Assembly (NCBI RefSeq): GCF_004801305.1
Contig: NZ_SSOD01000020.1
Span: 1-64,000 of the forward strand
DNA length: 64,000 nucleotides
Origin: Pseudothauera rhizosphaerae
GTDB lineage: Bacteria > Pseudomonadota > Gammaproteobacteria > Burkholderiales > Rhodocyclaceae
Reading direction: 5' to 3'
Part shown: in pieces, positions 43,226 through 53,209 of the stretch
Layout of the letters: each line of letters begins with the position of its first letter
Numbering within the stretch: position 1 is the stretch's first letter
Translations under genes and position numbers: made by a program
The notes under the pieces: generated by a model
What the model was told of the DNA's origin: nothing
The model's database searches: none
Seen by the model: the letters and a program-made list of their open reading frames with translations, nothing else

Positions 43226-44023
43226 ATGTCTGCAACGCCACCGGACCGACTCCCCTCGGAACAATCCCCTCTTCCTGCCGGCCGGCCGCCGGTGGCCATC
43301 GTCACCGGCGGCTCGCGCGGCATCGGCCGCCGGATCGCCGAACGGCTGGCGCAGACCGGCTACGCCGTGCTGATCGGCTACCGCAGTGAGCAGGCCAGCG
43401 CAGACGAAGCAGCGGCCGGTATCGCCGCTATCGGCGGAACGGCGCGTGCAGTACGCGCGGATGTTGCCGACGAAGCCGTGATCGCCCGCCTCTTCGATAC
43501 CGCAGAGCGCGAATTCGGCGGCATCGACGTGGTGGTGAACGCGGCCGGGGTCCTCATCGACAAGCCGCTGGCGGACCTGAATATCGACGAAGTGGACCGC
43601 ATGCTGGGCACCAACCTGCGTGGCGCCGTCATCGTGAGCCGGCAGGCGGCCCGCAGGGTCCGCGCCGGTGGATCGATCATCAACATTTCGAGCGCAATCA
43701 CCAAGGGCACGGCGCCCGGCTACAGCGTCTACGCCGCGACCAAGGCTGGCTTGGAAGCACTGACGGCAACGCTGGCGAAGGAGCTTGGGGGCCGTGGCAT
43801 CAGGGTCAATGCGGTCGCGCCCGGCCCGACGGATACCGACATGCTTCGCACGGGCTTTGCCAACAGCGGCCACGGCGAGCAGATGCGTCAGGCCATTGTC
43901 AGTGCCACGCCCCTCGGCCGCATCGGCCGTCCCGACGATGCGGCCGAAGTCGTGCTAGCGCTTGTCGGACCTCTGCGTTGGGTGCACGGCCAGACCATTC
44001 ATGCCAGCGGCGGCTTGGTCTGA
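43226..44023 (+). CDS. Short-chain dehydrogenase/reductase (classical SDR)
   Basis: This 265-residue NAD(P)-dependent oxidoreductase has the TGGSRGIG cofactor motif (VAIVTGGSRGIGRRIAERLA), VNAAG, the catalytic Ser in INISSAITKG, YSVYAATKAGLEAL with the Tyr-x-x-x-Lys pair, and VAPGPTDTDM. The C-terminus ends VHGQTIHASGGLV. The Arg/basic residues after the glycine motif (GYRSE) suggest NADPH preference. It is the first gene of an SDR cluster divergent from an AraC regulator. The substrate is unknown. Confidence 0.92.
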   Translation: MSATPPDRLPSEQSPLPAGRPPVAIVTGGSRGIGRRIAERLAQTGYAVLIGYRSEQASADEAAAGIAAIGGTARAVRADVADEAVIARLFDTAEREFGGIDVVVNAAGVLIDKPLADLNIDEVDRMLGTNLRGAVIVSRQAARRVRAGGSIINISSAITKGTAPGYSVYAATKAGLEALTATLAKELGGRGIRVNAVAPGPTDTDMLRTGFANSGHGEQMRQAIVSATPLGRIGRPDDAAEVVLALVGPLRWVHGQTIHASGGLV

Positions 44024-44052
44024 TTCCGCATGTCGGGAAAGGAGAAACGATC

Positions 44053-44118
44053 ATGAACCAATCCTCGTTCGTGACGGGTATCGAGGTCCCGATCGATGGT
44101 GGCCGGCTGCTGCTCTGA
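44053..44118 (+). pseudogene. 3' remnant of another SDR gene with its own ribosome binding site
   Basis: A 21-codon frame reads MNQS, then SFVTGIEVPIDGGRLLL and stop. The segment F-V-T-G-x-x-x-x-I-D-G-G is the conserved C-terminal motif of classical SDRs, normally the last 20 residues of a protein of about 250 residues. It does not match the tail of the SDR gene just upstream. A strong AAAGGAGA (44038-44045) lies 7 bases before the ATG. The rest of the gene is gone, so it looks like a deletion scar that joined an SDR start region to its tail. Confidence 0.6.
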
Positions 44119-44137
44119 ACTGCGGGAGCGAACCCTC

Positions 44138-44986
44138 ATGAGCAAAGTCTGGTTCATCACGGGCGCCGGCAGCGGCATCGGCGCCGCCACCGTTCGGGCG
44201 GCTTTGAAAGCCGGAGACCGAGCCGTCGCCACCGGCAGGAATCTCGCCAAACTGCGCCGTGCCTTGCGCGACGTGGCGAACGACCGGTTGGCCTTCGTCA
44301 GCCTCGACGTGTCCGACGAGGCACAAGCCAAGACAGCGGTGCAAGAAGCGGTCGGGCACTTCGGCCGCATCGACGTGCTGGTCAACAACGCCGGCTACAG
44401 CATGCTGGGCAACTTCGAGGAACTCGTCACGTCCGATATCGAACGTCAGTTCGCGACCAACATCTTCGGCGTGATGCATGTCCTGCGTGCCGTTCTGCCG
44501 ATCATGCGCAGGCAGCGCACGGGCCGTGTCATCAACATCGGTTCGCTGGCAGGGGTGACCGGCTTCGCGCACTGCGGCGCCTATGCGGCGACGAAGTTCG
44601 CGGTGGAGGGCCTGTCTCTGTCGGTGGCACAAGAGGTCGAGCCGTTCGGCATTCGCATCACCGTGGTCGAGCCCGGCGCATTCCGCACGGGCCTGCTGGA
44701 GACCGGCCACGCGAAGTACGGCCTGAACACCATCGAAGACTACGCGGGCACGGGCGATGTGGCGCAGGCATGGGCCGCTCTGGACGGCCGGCAGCCAGGC
44801 GATCCCGCAAAGCTGGGTGAGGCCCTTGTCCGCATCGCCAACATGGCCGATCCGCCACGACAGTTTCTCGCCGGCAGCGATGCCTTGGCGATCGTCGAAC
44901 CGGTTCTGGAAACCCGGTTGCACGAATTGAACGCTCATCGAGGGCTGTCCCGATCGACAGACAGGATGCCCGATCCACACCCCTGA
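44138..44986 (+). CDS. Short-chain dehydrogenase/reductase
   Basis: ATG 44138 gives 282 residues. The motifs are VWFITGAGSGIGAATVRAAL for the cofactor, VNNAGYS, INIGSLAG with the catalytic Ser, and YAATKFAVEGLS with Tyr and Lys. VVEPGAFRTGLL and the longer C-terminal region fit the subgroup of 280-residue SDRs often found beside AraC or TetR regulators. It is the second intact SDR of the cluster, 20 bases after an SDR remnant and 23 bases before the third, so the cluster is probably one transcript. Confidence 0.92.
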   Translation: MSKVWFITGAGSGIGAATVRAALKAGDRAVATGRNLAKLRRALRDVANDRLAFVSLDVSDEAQAKTAVQEAVGHFGRIDVLVNNAGYSMLGNFEELVTSDIERQFATNIFGVMHVLRAVLPIMRRQRTGRVINIGSLAGVTGFAHCGAYAATKFAVEGLSLSVAQEVEPFGIRITVVEPGAFRTGLLETGHAKYGLNTIEDYAGTGDVAQAWAALDGRQPGDPAKLGEALVRIANMADPPRQFLAGSDALAIVEPVLETRLHELNAHRGLSRSTDRMPDPHP

Positions 44987-45009
44987 TTACCCGATAGCGG
45001 AGACATCCC

Positions 45010-46026
45010 ATGACCACAACACCCCAAGCACCCATCGGTTCCGGATTCGGTCCGGCCTCCACCACGGCCCACGTCATCAAGGGCATCGACCTGGTCGGCC
45101 AAGTCATCATCGTCACCGGCGGTTATTCCGGTCTCGGCCTCGAATCGGCTCGCGCGTTCGTGTCGGCCGGTGCGCGCGTGATCGTTCCGGCACGTGACGT
45201 GGCGCGCGCGAAGAAGGCGATCGAGGGTATCGGCGGCATCGAGGTCGAGCCGATGGACCTGCTCGACCCCGCATCGATCGATGCCTTCGCCAAGCATTTT
45301 CTGTCCTCCGGCCTGCCGCTGAATGCTCTGGTCAACAGCGCCGGCATCATGGCGGTGCCCGATCGCACGCTGGATGCGCGCGGCTACGAACTGCACTTCG
45401 CCACCAACCACCTCGGCCACTTCCAGCTCACCTCGCGGTTGTGGCCGGCGCTGAAGCGCACGGAAGGTGCGCGGGTGGTGTCGGTCTCGTCGATGGGGCA
45501 CCGCTTCTCCCCGGTCGTGTTCGACGACATCCATTTCGAGAACCGGCCTTACAGTCCATGGGCGGGCTACGGCCAATCCAAGACCGCCAACATCCTGTTC
45601 GCGGTCGAACTGGATGCACGTGGCAAAGCGGACGGCGTGCGCGCCTTTTCGCTGCATCCGGGTGGCATTCCCGGTACCGGTCTGGAGCGGAACGTGCCGG
45701 TCCAGGAACTGATCGATGCCGGCATCATCGACGAGAACGGCGTCCCACAACTTGATCCCGCCAAGGACATCAAATCGATCCCCCAAGGAGCCGCAACCCA
45801 AGTATGGTGCGCCACCAGCCCGCGGCTCGCTGGTCTGGGCGGCGTCTTCTGCGTCAACTCGGAGATCGCGCCCCTGATGGGAAGCAATCCCGAGAACTTC
45901 TCGGTGGCCGAGAGCCAATCCGGCAAACGCGACGACGGCGTGGCGCCTTACGCGGTCGATCGTAAGGCCGCCACGCTCCTCTGGGAAATCAGCGCGCAGA
46001 TGACCGGGACACGCTTCTTCGACTGA
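45010..46026 (+). CDS. SDR of the retinol-dehydrogenase-like type
   Basis: This 338-residue protein has a 30-residue N-terminal extension, IIVTGGYSGLGLESARAFVS as cofactor motif, NSAGIMAVPDR, VVSVSSMGH and YGQSKTANILFAVEL with the Tyr-x-x-x-Lys pair. SLHPGGIPGTGLERNV follows. The pattern is that of the WWOX/retinol-dehydrogenase-like SDRs, which accept varied hydrophobic carbonyls. It is the last gene of the SDR cluster. The 143 bases to the convergent TetR gene show nothing recognisable. Confidence 0.9.
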   Translation: MTTTPQAPIGSGFGPASTTAHVIKGIDLVGQVIIVTGGYSGLGLESARAFVSAGARVIVPARDVARAKKAIEGIGGIEVEPMDLLDPASIDAFAKHFLSSGLPLNALVNSAGIMAVPDRTLDARGYELHFATNHLGHFQLTSRLWPALKRTEGARVVSVSSMGHRFSPVVFDDIHFENRPYSPWAGYGQSKTANILFAVELDARGKADGVRAFSLHPGGIPGTGLERNVPVQELIDAGIIDENGVPQLDPAKDIKSIPQGAATQVWCATSPRLAGLGGVFCVNSEIAPLMGSNPENFSVAESQSGKRDDGVAPYAVDRKAATLLWEISAQMTGTRFFD

Positions 46027-46169
46027 TCCCAGGTGGACGCCGGTGATCGAACAGCGGTTGGGGCAACAACTCGCAGCGATGGCACGCGCCGGTAGCGTTT
46101 CGTGGGAAATCGGGAGACAGCGAGGGCCGTCGATCAACTGACTGGGCATCGCTTGAACATGCTCCGACG

Positions 46170-46787
46170 CTACCGCAGTTTGGCGAGCTGCCTCCAGAGC
46201 ATGCGAAACACTTTGTGCGTGAAGGAGGGAATGTCCTCGGGCTTCAGTCCTTCGGTGGACTGCCATTCTTCGGTTCCGATGCGTAAAGCGCCAATCACGA
46301 CCATCGCCAACAGCCTGAGCCCGAGCGGATTCTCCTGCGGATAACGTGCGTGCAACGCCTCGAACAGGCGAGTTTCCAGGAGCACGTACTTGTGCTGCTC
46401 CCGTGCCGCAAGAGCGGGTGTGCCTTGCACCAGTGCATGGATGGCGAAGGATTCAGGCGTGGCAGTCTTCCCGAGCGCATCCAGCATCGCCCGTTCGACT
46501 GCCTGCACGGGTGCCTCGCTCTGGGGGCCGGCCGCAACCGCTTCCGTCAGCGGCCCGGTGAACTTGTCCTGCCATGCGATGACCACATCCTCCTTGGCGG
46601 GAAAGTAGTCGAAGAAGGTTCTTTTGGACACATCCGCCGCTTCGGCGATCTCGTCCACCGTCACAGCCGTGAACCCTTTCCGCAGGAACAGAGTTATCGC
46701 AGCGTCCGCAATGCGGGCGCGGGTTTCCCGCCGTTTTCGTTCTCGCCGGCCTTCAAGGGCGGGTGGCGTCCTGGAAACGTCCTTCAT
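46170..46787 (-). CDS. TetR-family transcriptional regulator
   Basis: This 205-residue protein has the TetR HTH at about residues 20-65 (RARIADAAITLFLRKGFTAV, VDEIAEAADVSKRTFFDYFP, AKED) and a helical ligand domain. It is divergent from the ester-cyclase-like gene with a 194-bp AT-rich gap that holds a promoter and an overlapping inverted repeat, so it probably represses that gene and the membrane protein after it. Confidence 0.92.
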   Translation of the reverse strand: MKDVSRTPPALEGRRERKRRETRARIADAAITLFLRKGFTAVTVDEIAEAADVSKRTFFDYFPAKEDVVIAWQDKFTGPLTEAVAAGPQSEAPVQAVERAMLDALGKTATPESFAIHALVQGTPALAAREQHKYVLLETRLFEALHARYPQENPLGLRLLAMVVIGALRIGTEEWQSTEGLKPEDIPSFTHKVFRMLWRQLAKLR

Positions 46788-46900
46788 GCCTCACCAAGTG
46801 CAATGTTGCGCTGAATTTACTTTCAAGACGGATGCGTGACAGCGGGCAGAACAGGTCTGGGAAATGAGAAAGGCGGCCCCTCTGTTCGATTTTGCTGCAC

Positions 46901-46933
46901 TTGACGCATTATTGCACTAAATGCAGAATTTAG
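46901..46933 (+). promoter_or_regulatory. Promoter with overlapping operator-like repeat before the ester-cyclase gene
   Basis: TTGACG (46901-46906) and CAGAAT (46924-46929) are spaced by 17 bases. The inverted repeat CTAAAT-GCAGA-ATTTAG (46917-46933) covers the -10 element, a classic repressor position. The divergent TetR regulator is the natural candidate. The element lies 49 bases before the ATG at 46982. Confidence 0.5.
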
Positions 46934-46981
46934 CAGAATGAGCGTATGGTCAGCACTTTGCGGGAGCCGGAGAGGCACATC

Positions 46982-47530
46982 ATGAAATCACCTATGAACC
47001 CGGTACGCCGTGCCGTCACTGCATCGCTTGCCGTCAGCGCTCTTGCTGCACTGCCGGCACCGGCCATCGCGGCGGAACCGGAGCCGGTCACTGGCAATTC
47101 CGATGCCGCAGCCAACATCGCGATCGTCAAGCGCTTTCTCGATGAGGTAGTCAATGGCGGCCGCTTCGAGCTGGTGGACCAGCTATGGGCGTCGGATCTC
47201 GTTTGGCGCGGGGCCAGTCTGGGCGAACTACGAGGCATTGAAGCCTATCGCAAGGCGCTGGAGTCGTCCGTCGGTGGAAGCTTCAGCAGAATGCACCTCG
47301 ACATCAAGGACGTCATCGCCAGCGGCGACAAGGTCGTCGTTCACTTCACCAACAGCGGCATCAATACGGGACCGTTCCTGGGGCGCCCGGCCACCGGAAA
47401 GTATGCGGTCTGGGAAGGAATCGGCATCTACAGAGTCGTGAACGGAAAGATCGCCGAGGCCCAGTTCGTCGAAGACATCCTCGGACAGCAACAGATGCTG
47501 GGTCACTGGCCCGGCTCCGGTCGTCAGTAA
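46982..47530 (+). CDS. Secreted SnoaL-like / ester cyclase family protein
   Basis: ATG 46982 gives 182 residues with a signal peptide (AVTASLAVSALAALPAPAIA before AEP). The mature part is a single alpha+beta-barrel domain of the SnoaL/NTF2-like type (IVKRFLDEVVNGGRFELVDQ, FLGRPATGKYAVWEGIGIYR, GKIAEAQFVED). This family includes polyketide cyclases and many uncharacterised predicted ester cyclases; export to the periplasm is unusual for enzymatic members. It is probably controlled by the divergent TetR. A membrane protein gene follows within 20 bases. Confidence 0.85.
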   Translation: MKSPMNPVRRAVTASLAVSALAALPAPAIAAEPEPVTGNSDAAANIAIVKRFLDEVVNGGRFELVDQLWASDLVWRGASLGELRGIEAYRKALESSVGGSFSRMHLDIKDVIASGDKVVVHFTNSGINTGPFLGRPATGKYAVWEGIGIYRVVNGKIAEAQFVEDILGQQQMLGHWPGSGRQ

Positions 47531-47546
47531 GCACTTCAGGTCACTG

Positions 47547-48086
47547 GTGGCGAAAATGATGGAAATGGTTCAGCAATACTATGCCAACGAACGGCAGTTC
47601 GCGCTGTTCGGCATTGGGATGGGCGCGGTGCTCTCGATCCTGGCGGCGGCTCTCTGGCGAGCATCAGCAGCCGCTTCGCTAGGCACAGGGATGGCCTACG
47701 TGCTTCTGGTCGCCGGGTTGCTCCAGGCCGCCGCGAGCTTCAGCTACGTCATGATCGTGGACCGCAGGGCTGAGGACGCAGCAAAGACCTACCTGTTGCA
47801 GCTGGAGAGCGAGGTCAAGCGCGATGAACTCGTTCGCATGCAGAAAGTTTTCAGCTCTGGCTATACGGGCGCGCTTGCGACCTACACGGCGCTCCTTTTC
47901 GTCGGCGTCGCATTGGTCTTTCTCGCCATCAACGTTCCAATCTGGAAGGGCGTAGCGCTGGGACTCATGATCGTGGGCGTGATCGGCCACGGGGTCGAAG
48001 CTTTTTCCATGCAAGCAAACCGCGACTACAAGGCAGCGGTGGAGGCATACGCCTCGATCAACGTGTTACATCATTTTTTTCGATAG
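47547..48086 (+). CDS. Four-helix inner-membrane protein of unknown function
   Basis: The frame can start at GTG 47547 or at ATG 47556/47559; the choice is unclear. The product of about 176-179 residues has hydrophobic segments near 20-38, 48-68, 112-130 and 135-152 (FGIGMGAVLSILAAALW, AYVLLVAGLLQAAASFSYVM, LLFVGVALVFLAINVPIW, GVALGLMIVGVIGHGVEAF), with a charged helical stretch between the second and third. No family was recognised. It follows the ester-cyclase-like gene by 16 bases and is probably co-transcribed. Confidence 0.75.
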   Translation: MAKMMEMVQQYYANERQFALFGIGMGAVLSILAAALWRASAAASLGTGMAYVLLVAGLLQAAASFSYVMIVDRRAEDAAKTYLLQLESEVKRDELVRMQKVFSSGYTGALATYTALLFVGVALVFLAINVPIWKGVALGLMIVGVIGHGVEAFSMQANRDYKAAVEAYASINVLHHFFR

Positions 48087-48114
48087 CTGGCGATAGTCCC
48101 CGAAGGGTGCGGCT

Positions 48115-49680
48115 TCACTCCCACTCGATCGTCGCCGGCGGCTTGCCGGAGATGTCGTACACCACCCGGTTGATGCCGCGCACCTCGTTGATGATGCGGT
48201 TGCTGACCTTGCCCAGCAGGCTGTGGGGGAGTTCCGCCCAGTGGGCGGTCATGAAGTCCTGGGTCTGCACGGCGCGCAGGGCGACGACGTATTCGTAGGT
48301 GCGGCCGTCGCCCATGACGCCCACGCTCTTGACCGGCAGGAAGACGGCGAAGGCCTGGCTGGTCTTGTCGTACCAGTCGGCGGCGCGGAGTTCGTCGATG
48401 AAGATGGCGTCCGCCCGGCGCAGCAGGTCGGCGTATTCCTTCTTGACCTCGCCCAGGATGCGCACGCCCAGGCCGGGGCCCGGGAAGGGATGGCGATAGA
48501 CCATGTCGTGGGGCAGGCCCAGCGCCACGCCCAGTTCGCGCACTTCGTCCTTGAAGAGGTCGCGCAGCGGTTCGAGCAGCTTGAGGTTGAGTGTTTCCGG
48601 CAGGCCGCCCACGTTGTGGTGGCTCTTGATGGCGTGGGCCTTGCCGGTTTTGGCGCCGGCCGATTCGATCACGTCCGGGTAGATGGTGCCCTGGGCCAGC
48701 CAGCGGGCCTTCGGCAGCTTCTTCGCCTCGGTCTGGAAGACCTCGACGAACTCGCGGCCGATGATCTTGCGCTTCTGCTCCGGATCGGACACGCCTTTCA
48801 GGTGCCCCATGAACTGTTCCGTGGCGTCCACGTGGATGACCTTGACACCCAGGGAACGGGCGAAGGTCTGCATGACCTGCTCGGCTTCATTGAGGCGCAG
48901 CAGGCCGTTGTCCACGAACACGCAGGTGAGCTGGTCGCCGATGGCGCGGTGGATCAGCGCCGCCGCCACGGAGGAATCCACCCCGCCGGACAGGCCGAGG
49001 ATGACTTCCTCGTCGCCGACTTGGGCGCGGATCTTCTCCACCGCCTCGCCGATGTAGTCCGGCATCTTCCAGTCGCGGCCACAGCCACAGATCCGATGCA
49101 CGAAGCGGGCGATGATGTCCTTGCCCTTCAGGGTGTGGGTGACTTCCGGGTGGAACTGCACGGCGTAAAAGCCGCGCTCCTCGTCGGCCATGGCCGCCAC
49201 CGGGCAGGAGGCGCTGCTGCCGATGACCTTGAAGCCGGCGGGCAGTTGCGTGACCTTGTCGCCGTGGCTCATCCACACGTCCAGCAGACCGTGGCCCTGG
49301 TCGTTGCTGCGGTCCTGGATGCCTTCGAACAGCTTCGAATGGCCGTGGGCGCGCATCTCCGCATAGCCGAACTCGCGCTGGGCCGAGCTTTCCACCTTGC
49401 CGCCGAGTTGCTCCGCCATGGTCTGCATGCCGTAACAGATACCCAGCACCGGCACGCCCAGTTCGAACACTACCTGCGGCGCCTGCCATTCGAGGGCTTC
49501 GTACACCGAGTTCGGCCCGCCGGACAGGATGATGCCCTGGGGCGCGTACTCGCGGATGAAGGCTTCGGACACGTCGAAGGGATGCAGTTCGCAATAGACC
49601 TGCTGCTCGCGCACGCGGCGGGCGATCAGTTGCGCGACTTGGGAGCCGAAGTCGAGGACGAGGATTTTCTGGTGGGACAT
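48115..49680 (-). CDS. guaA: GMP synthase (glutamine-hydrolysing)
   Basis: This 521-residue enzyme converts XMP to GMP. The class I amidotransferase domain has nucleophile Cys82 (LGICYGMQT) and the His-Glu pair in [10 protein letters not shown]. The ATP pyrophosphatase domain has the P-loop [15 protein letters not shown]. The C-terminal dimerisation domain ends in the usual TIEWE. It lies 57 bases after guaB on the same strand, but a hairpin followed by a U-tract sits between them, so read-through or attenuation sets its level relative to guaB. Confidence 0.98.
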   Translation of the reverse strand: MSHQKILVLDFGSQVAQLIARRVREQQVYCELHPFDVSEAFIREYAPQGIILSGGPNSVYEALEWQAPQVVFELGVPVLGICYGMQTMAEQLGGKVESSAQREFGYAEMRAHGHSKLFEGIQDRSNDQGHGLLDVWMSHGDKVTQLPAGFKVIGSSASCPVAAMADEERGFYAVQFHPEVTHTLKGKDIIARFVHRICGCGRDWKMPDYIGEAVEKIRAQVGDEEVILGLSGGVDSSVAAALIHRAIGDQLTCVFVDNGLLRLNEAEQVMQTFARSLGVKVIHVDATEQFMGHLKGVSDPEQKRKIIGREFVEVFQTEAKKLPKARWLAQGTIYPDVIESAGAKTGKAHAIKSHHNVGGLPETLNLKLLEPLRDLFKDEVRELGVALGLPHDMVYRHPFPGPGLGVRILGEVKKEYADLLRRADAIFIDELRAADWYDKTSQAFAVFLPVKSVGVMGDGRTYEYVVALRAVQTQDFMTAHWAELPHSLLGKVSNRIINEVRGINRVVYDISGKPPATIEWE

Positions 49681-49688
49681 GGCGCTTC

Positions 49689-49718
49689 CAAAAAGAAGAA
49701 AGGCGGCCTTGGCCGCCT
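49689..49718 (-). terminator. Intrinsic-terminator-like hairpin between guaB and guaA
   Basis: On the reverse strand AGGCGGCC-AA-GGCCGCCT (49718-49701) is followed by TTTCTTCTTTTT, which ends 8 bases before the guaA start codon and abuts its ribosome binding site (GGAAG). The structure has all the parts of a Rho-independent terminator but is placed inside the guaBA unit, with no space for a separate guaA promoter. Confidence 0.65.
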
Positions 49719-49737
49719 CGGGTGTCGGTTGGGCCGC

Positions 49738-51255
<1,518 letters not shown>

Positions 51256-51280
51256 CCGCACAACATCAGGAAAAGCAACC

Positions 51281-51781
51281 ATGGCCCTACGCTCCGCCCG
51301 GCTCAGCCTCGCCGCCACCCTCCTCGTGCTGTCCGTTCCCCTGTTCTACGCCCAGACGTCCCAGGCCGACATCTACACCTGGAAGGACAGGAGCGGACAG
51401 GTCCACTACGCGGACACCCCGCCGCTCACCGGCGACGCCACGGTGGTCGGCCCCGTGCGCCGCGTCTCCAAGTCGGAAAGTGAAGAAGCGGCTGCAAGCG
51501 CCGAAGGCCAGGAACCGACGCTGGCCGACAAGGAACTGGAATTCCGCCAGCGCCGCGCTGCCGAAGCGGACGCCGCCGCCAAGACCGAGCAGGAGGAAAA
51601 GCGCGCCGCCGACCGGCAACGGGCCTGCGACAGCGCGCGCGGGCAACTGGCCACGCTGCAGAACAACCAGCGTGTTGCACGCGTGAACGCACAAGGGGAG
51701 CGCGAGTTCCTCGACGACGACACCCGCACCCAGGAAGCGGAGCGTATCCAGGCTTTCCTCGACCAGAATTGCTCCCAGTAG
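51281..51781 (+). CDS. DUF4124-domain secreted protein
   Basis: ATG 51281 with AGGAAAAG upstream gives 166 residues. A signal peptide ([18 protein letters not shown]) precedes the DUF4124 segment [20 protein letters not shown] at about residues 29-48. The C-terminal two thirds are Glu/Ala/Arg-rich and probably helical or coiled ([20 protein letters not shown]). DUF4124 proteins are common envelope proteins of unknown function in beta- and gammaproteobacteria. It is divergent from guaB and is followed by rnfH on the opposite strand. Confidence 0.9.
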   Translation: MALRSARLSLAATLLVLSVPLFYAQTSQADIYTWKDRSGQVHYADTPPLTGDATVVGPVRRVSKSESEEAAASAEGQEPTLADKELEFRQRRAAEADAAAKTEQEEKRAADRQRACDSARGQLATLQNNQRVARVNAQGEREFLDDDTRTQEAERIQAFLDQNCSQ

Positions 51782-51847
51782 GCAGAGCCGTCACCCGGCC
51801 ATCGAATGGCGATCCGCCGGGCAGAACGGCTGCCGCCGCCCGGCAGC

Positions 51848-52171
51848 TCAGGCCTCTTCGCCGCTGCTGCCGCCCTTCTTCATCACCTTGCCCTCCTCCG
51901 CGCGCTTCTTGCGCACGGCTTTCGGGTCGGCGATCAGCGGACGGTAGATTTCCACCCGGTCGTGGTCGCGCAACACGGTGTCCGCCTTGGCGAGCTTGGC
52001 GTAAACGCCGAGCTTGTTCGCGCCCTCCAGATCGATGTCCGGATACTTCTGCAGCAGCCCGGAAGCGGCCACGGCCTCACGCACGGTCGCCCCTTCGGGC
52101 AGGACGAGATGCACGATTTCCTGGCGCTGCGGCAGGGCGTAAGTCACTTCCACGTTGATGCGGTCGGCCAC
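51848..52171 (-). CDS. rnfH: RnfH-family ubiquitin-fold protein
   Basis: This 107-residue protein has the RnfH/UPF0125 beta-grasp pattern (INVEVTYALPQRQEIVHLVL, GATVREAVAASGL, LGVYAKLAKADTVLRDHDRV, EIYRPLIADPK) and a basic C-terminal tail. The family pairs with ratA in most proteobacteria. A role in sulfur or iron-sulfur handling has been proposed but not settled. It begins 3 bases after the ratA stop. Confidence 0.92.
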   Translation of the reverse strand: MADRINVEVTYALPQRQEIVHLVLPEGATVREAVAASGLLQKYPDIDLEGANKLGVYAKLAKADTVLRDHDRVEIYRPLIADPKAVRKKRAEEGKVMKKGGSSGEEA

Positions 52172-52174
52172 GTT

Positions 52175-52612
52175 TCAGTCCTTTGGATAGACCAGCGCTG
52201 CGCGCTTGACGAAGGAATCGACGAAGGTGTTGGCGATATGGCTGAACACCGGCCCCAGCGCCTTTTCCAGCAGCCGGCTGGAAAACTCGTAGTGCAGGCC
52301 GAATTCGATCTTGCACGCGGTGTCGCCCAGCGGGGTGAAGCGCCAGTGGCCGTTGAGGTGCTTGAACGGCCCTTCCCGCAGGCGGATCAGCATCTCGTGC
52401 GGACGCTGCTTGGCGTTCTCGGTGCTGAAGTGGGCCTTGATGCCGTGGTAGTTGATGTGCAGCGTCGCGGCGGTCAGGGTGTCGGTGCGCGTGTGCACCT
52501 CGGCGCCGCCGCACCAGGGCAGGAAGGCGGGGTAGTCCTCGCAGCGGTCGACCAGTTCGAACATCTGGGCCGGGGTGAATTCGATCAGGACAAGCTTGGT
52601 GACTTCGGCCAT
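52175..52612 (-). CDS. ratA: RatA-type START/COQ10-domain protein
   Basis: This 145-residue polyketide-cyclase/START fold (KLVLIEFTPAQMFELVDRCE, DYPAFLPWCGG, LHYEFSSRLLEKALGPVFSH) matches the RatA/YfjG and COQ10 family. Family members help ubiquinone function, and E. coli RatA can block 70S ribosome formation when overproduced. The pairing with rnfH behind it and smpB divergent from it is the standard proteobacterial arrangement. It shares a palindromic -10 region with smpB. Confidence 0.93.
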   Translation of the reverse strand: MAEVTKLVLIEFTPAQMFELVDRCEDYPAFLPWCGGAEVHTRTDTLTAATLHINYHGIKAHFSTENAKQRPHEMLIRLREGPFKHLNGHWRFTPLGDTACKIEFGLHYEFSSRLLEKALGPVFSHIANTFVDSFVKRAALVYPKD

Positions 52613-52641
52613 GGCACGGGCGGCTCGGGGCTGGGGCGAAC

Positions 52642-52661
52642 TGCTAGAATGCGCGATTCTA
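52642..52661. promoter_or_regulatory. Palindromic divergent -10 region between ratA and smpB
   Basis: TAGAAT-GCGCG-ATTCTA (52645-52661) presents a TAGAAT -10 hexamer on both strands. On the forward strand it is preceded by TGC, making an extended -10 (TGCTAGAAT) 60 bases before the smpB ATG. Divergent transcription from overlapping -10 elements would make the two promoters compete. Confidence 0.5.
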
Positions 52662-52710
52662 CCGCAAAGCCGCGGCGCCCCGCCCGCGCCCGCCGGACGA
52701 CCCCGACACC

Positions 52711-53157
52711 ATGAGCATCATCGACAACCGCAAGGCCTTCCACGACTACTTCATCGAGGAGAAACACGAGGCCGGTATCGTCCTCGAAGGCTGGGAAGTC
52801 AAGGCCATCCGCGCCGGCCGCGCGAACATCAAGGAATCCTACGTCGTCATCCGCGACGGTGAGATCTTCATCTTCGGCATGCACATCACGCCGCTGGCGA
52901 GCGCCTCCACCCACGTGCATGCGGACCCCACCCGCACGCGCAAGCTGCTGCTGCACGCCCACGAGATCGACAAGCTGATCGGCAAGGTGGAGCGCGCCGG
53001 CTACGCGCTGGTGCCGCTGGACCTGCACTACAGCAAGGGCCGCATCAAGGCCACCATCGGCCTGGCCAAGGGCAAGAAGCAGTACGACAAGCGCGAGGAC
53101 GAGAAGAAGCGCGACTGGGAGCGCGAAAAACAGCGCCTGATGCGCGTGAAGGCCTGA
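52711..53157 (+). CDS. smpB: SsrA-binding protein
   Basis: This 148-residue protein binds tmRNA in ribosome rescue. The SmpB core is complete: [40 protein letters not shown], and the basic C-terminal tail [20 protein letters not shown] that folds in the decoding centre. It is divergent from ratA, as in most proteobacteria. The ssrA RNA gene itself is not in the window. Confidence 0.97.
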   Translation: MSIIDNRKAFHDYFIEEKHEAGIVLEGWEVKAIRAGRANIKESYVVIRDGEIFIFGMHITPLASASTHVHADPTRTRKLLLHAHEIDKLIGKVERAGYALVPLDLHYSKGRIKATIGLAKGKKQYDKREDEKKRDWEREKQRLMRVKA

Positions 53158-53209
53158 GCGCCCGCTTCGGGGCGGGGCTCATACACCGATCATCGGAAGG
53201 AGAATGCCC

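Noticed and set aside
46027-46169. Possible gene remnant between the third SDR and the TetR gene
   Set aside because: No frame shows a recognisable motif; nothing beyond ordinary spacer sequence is seen.
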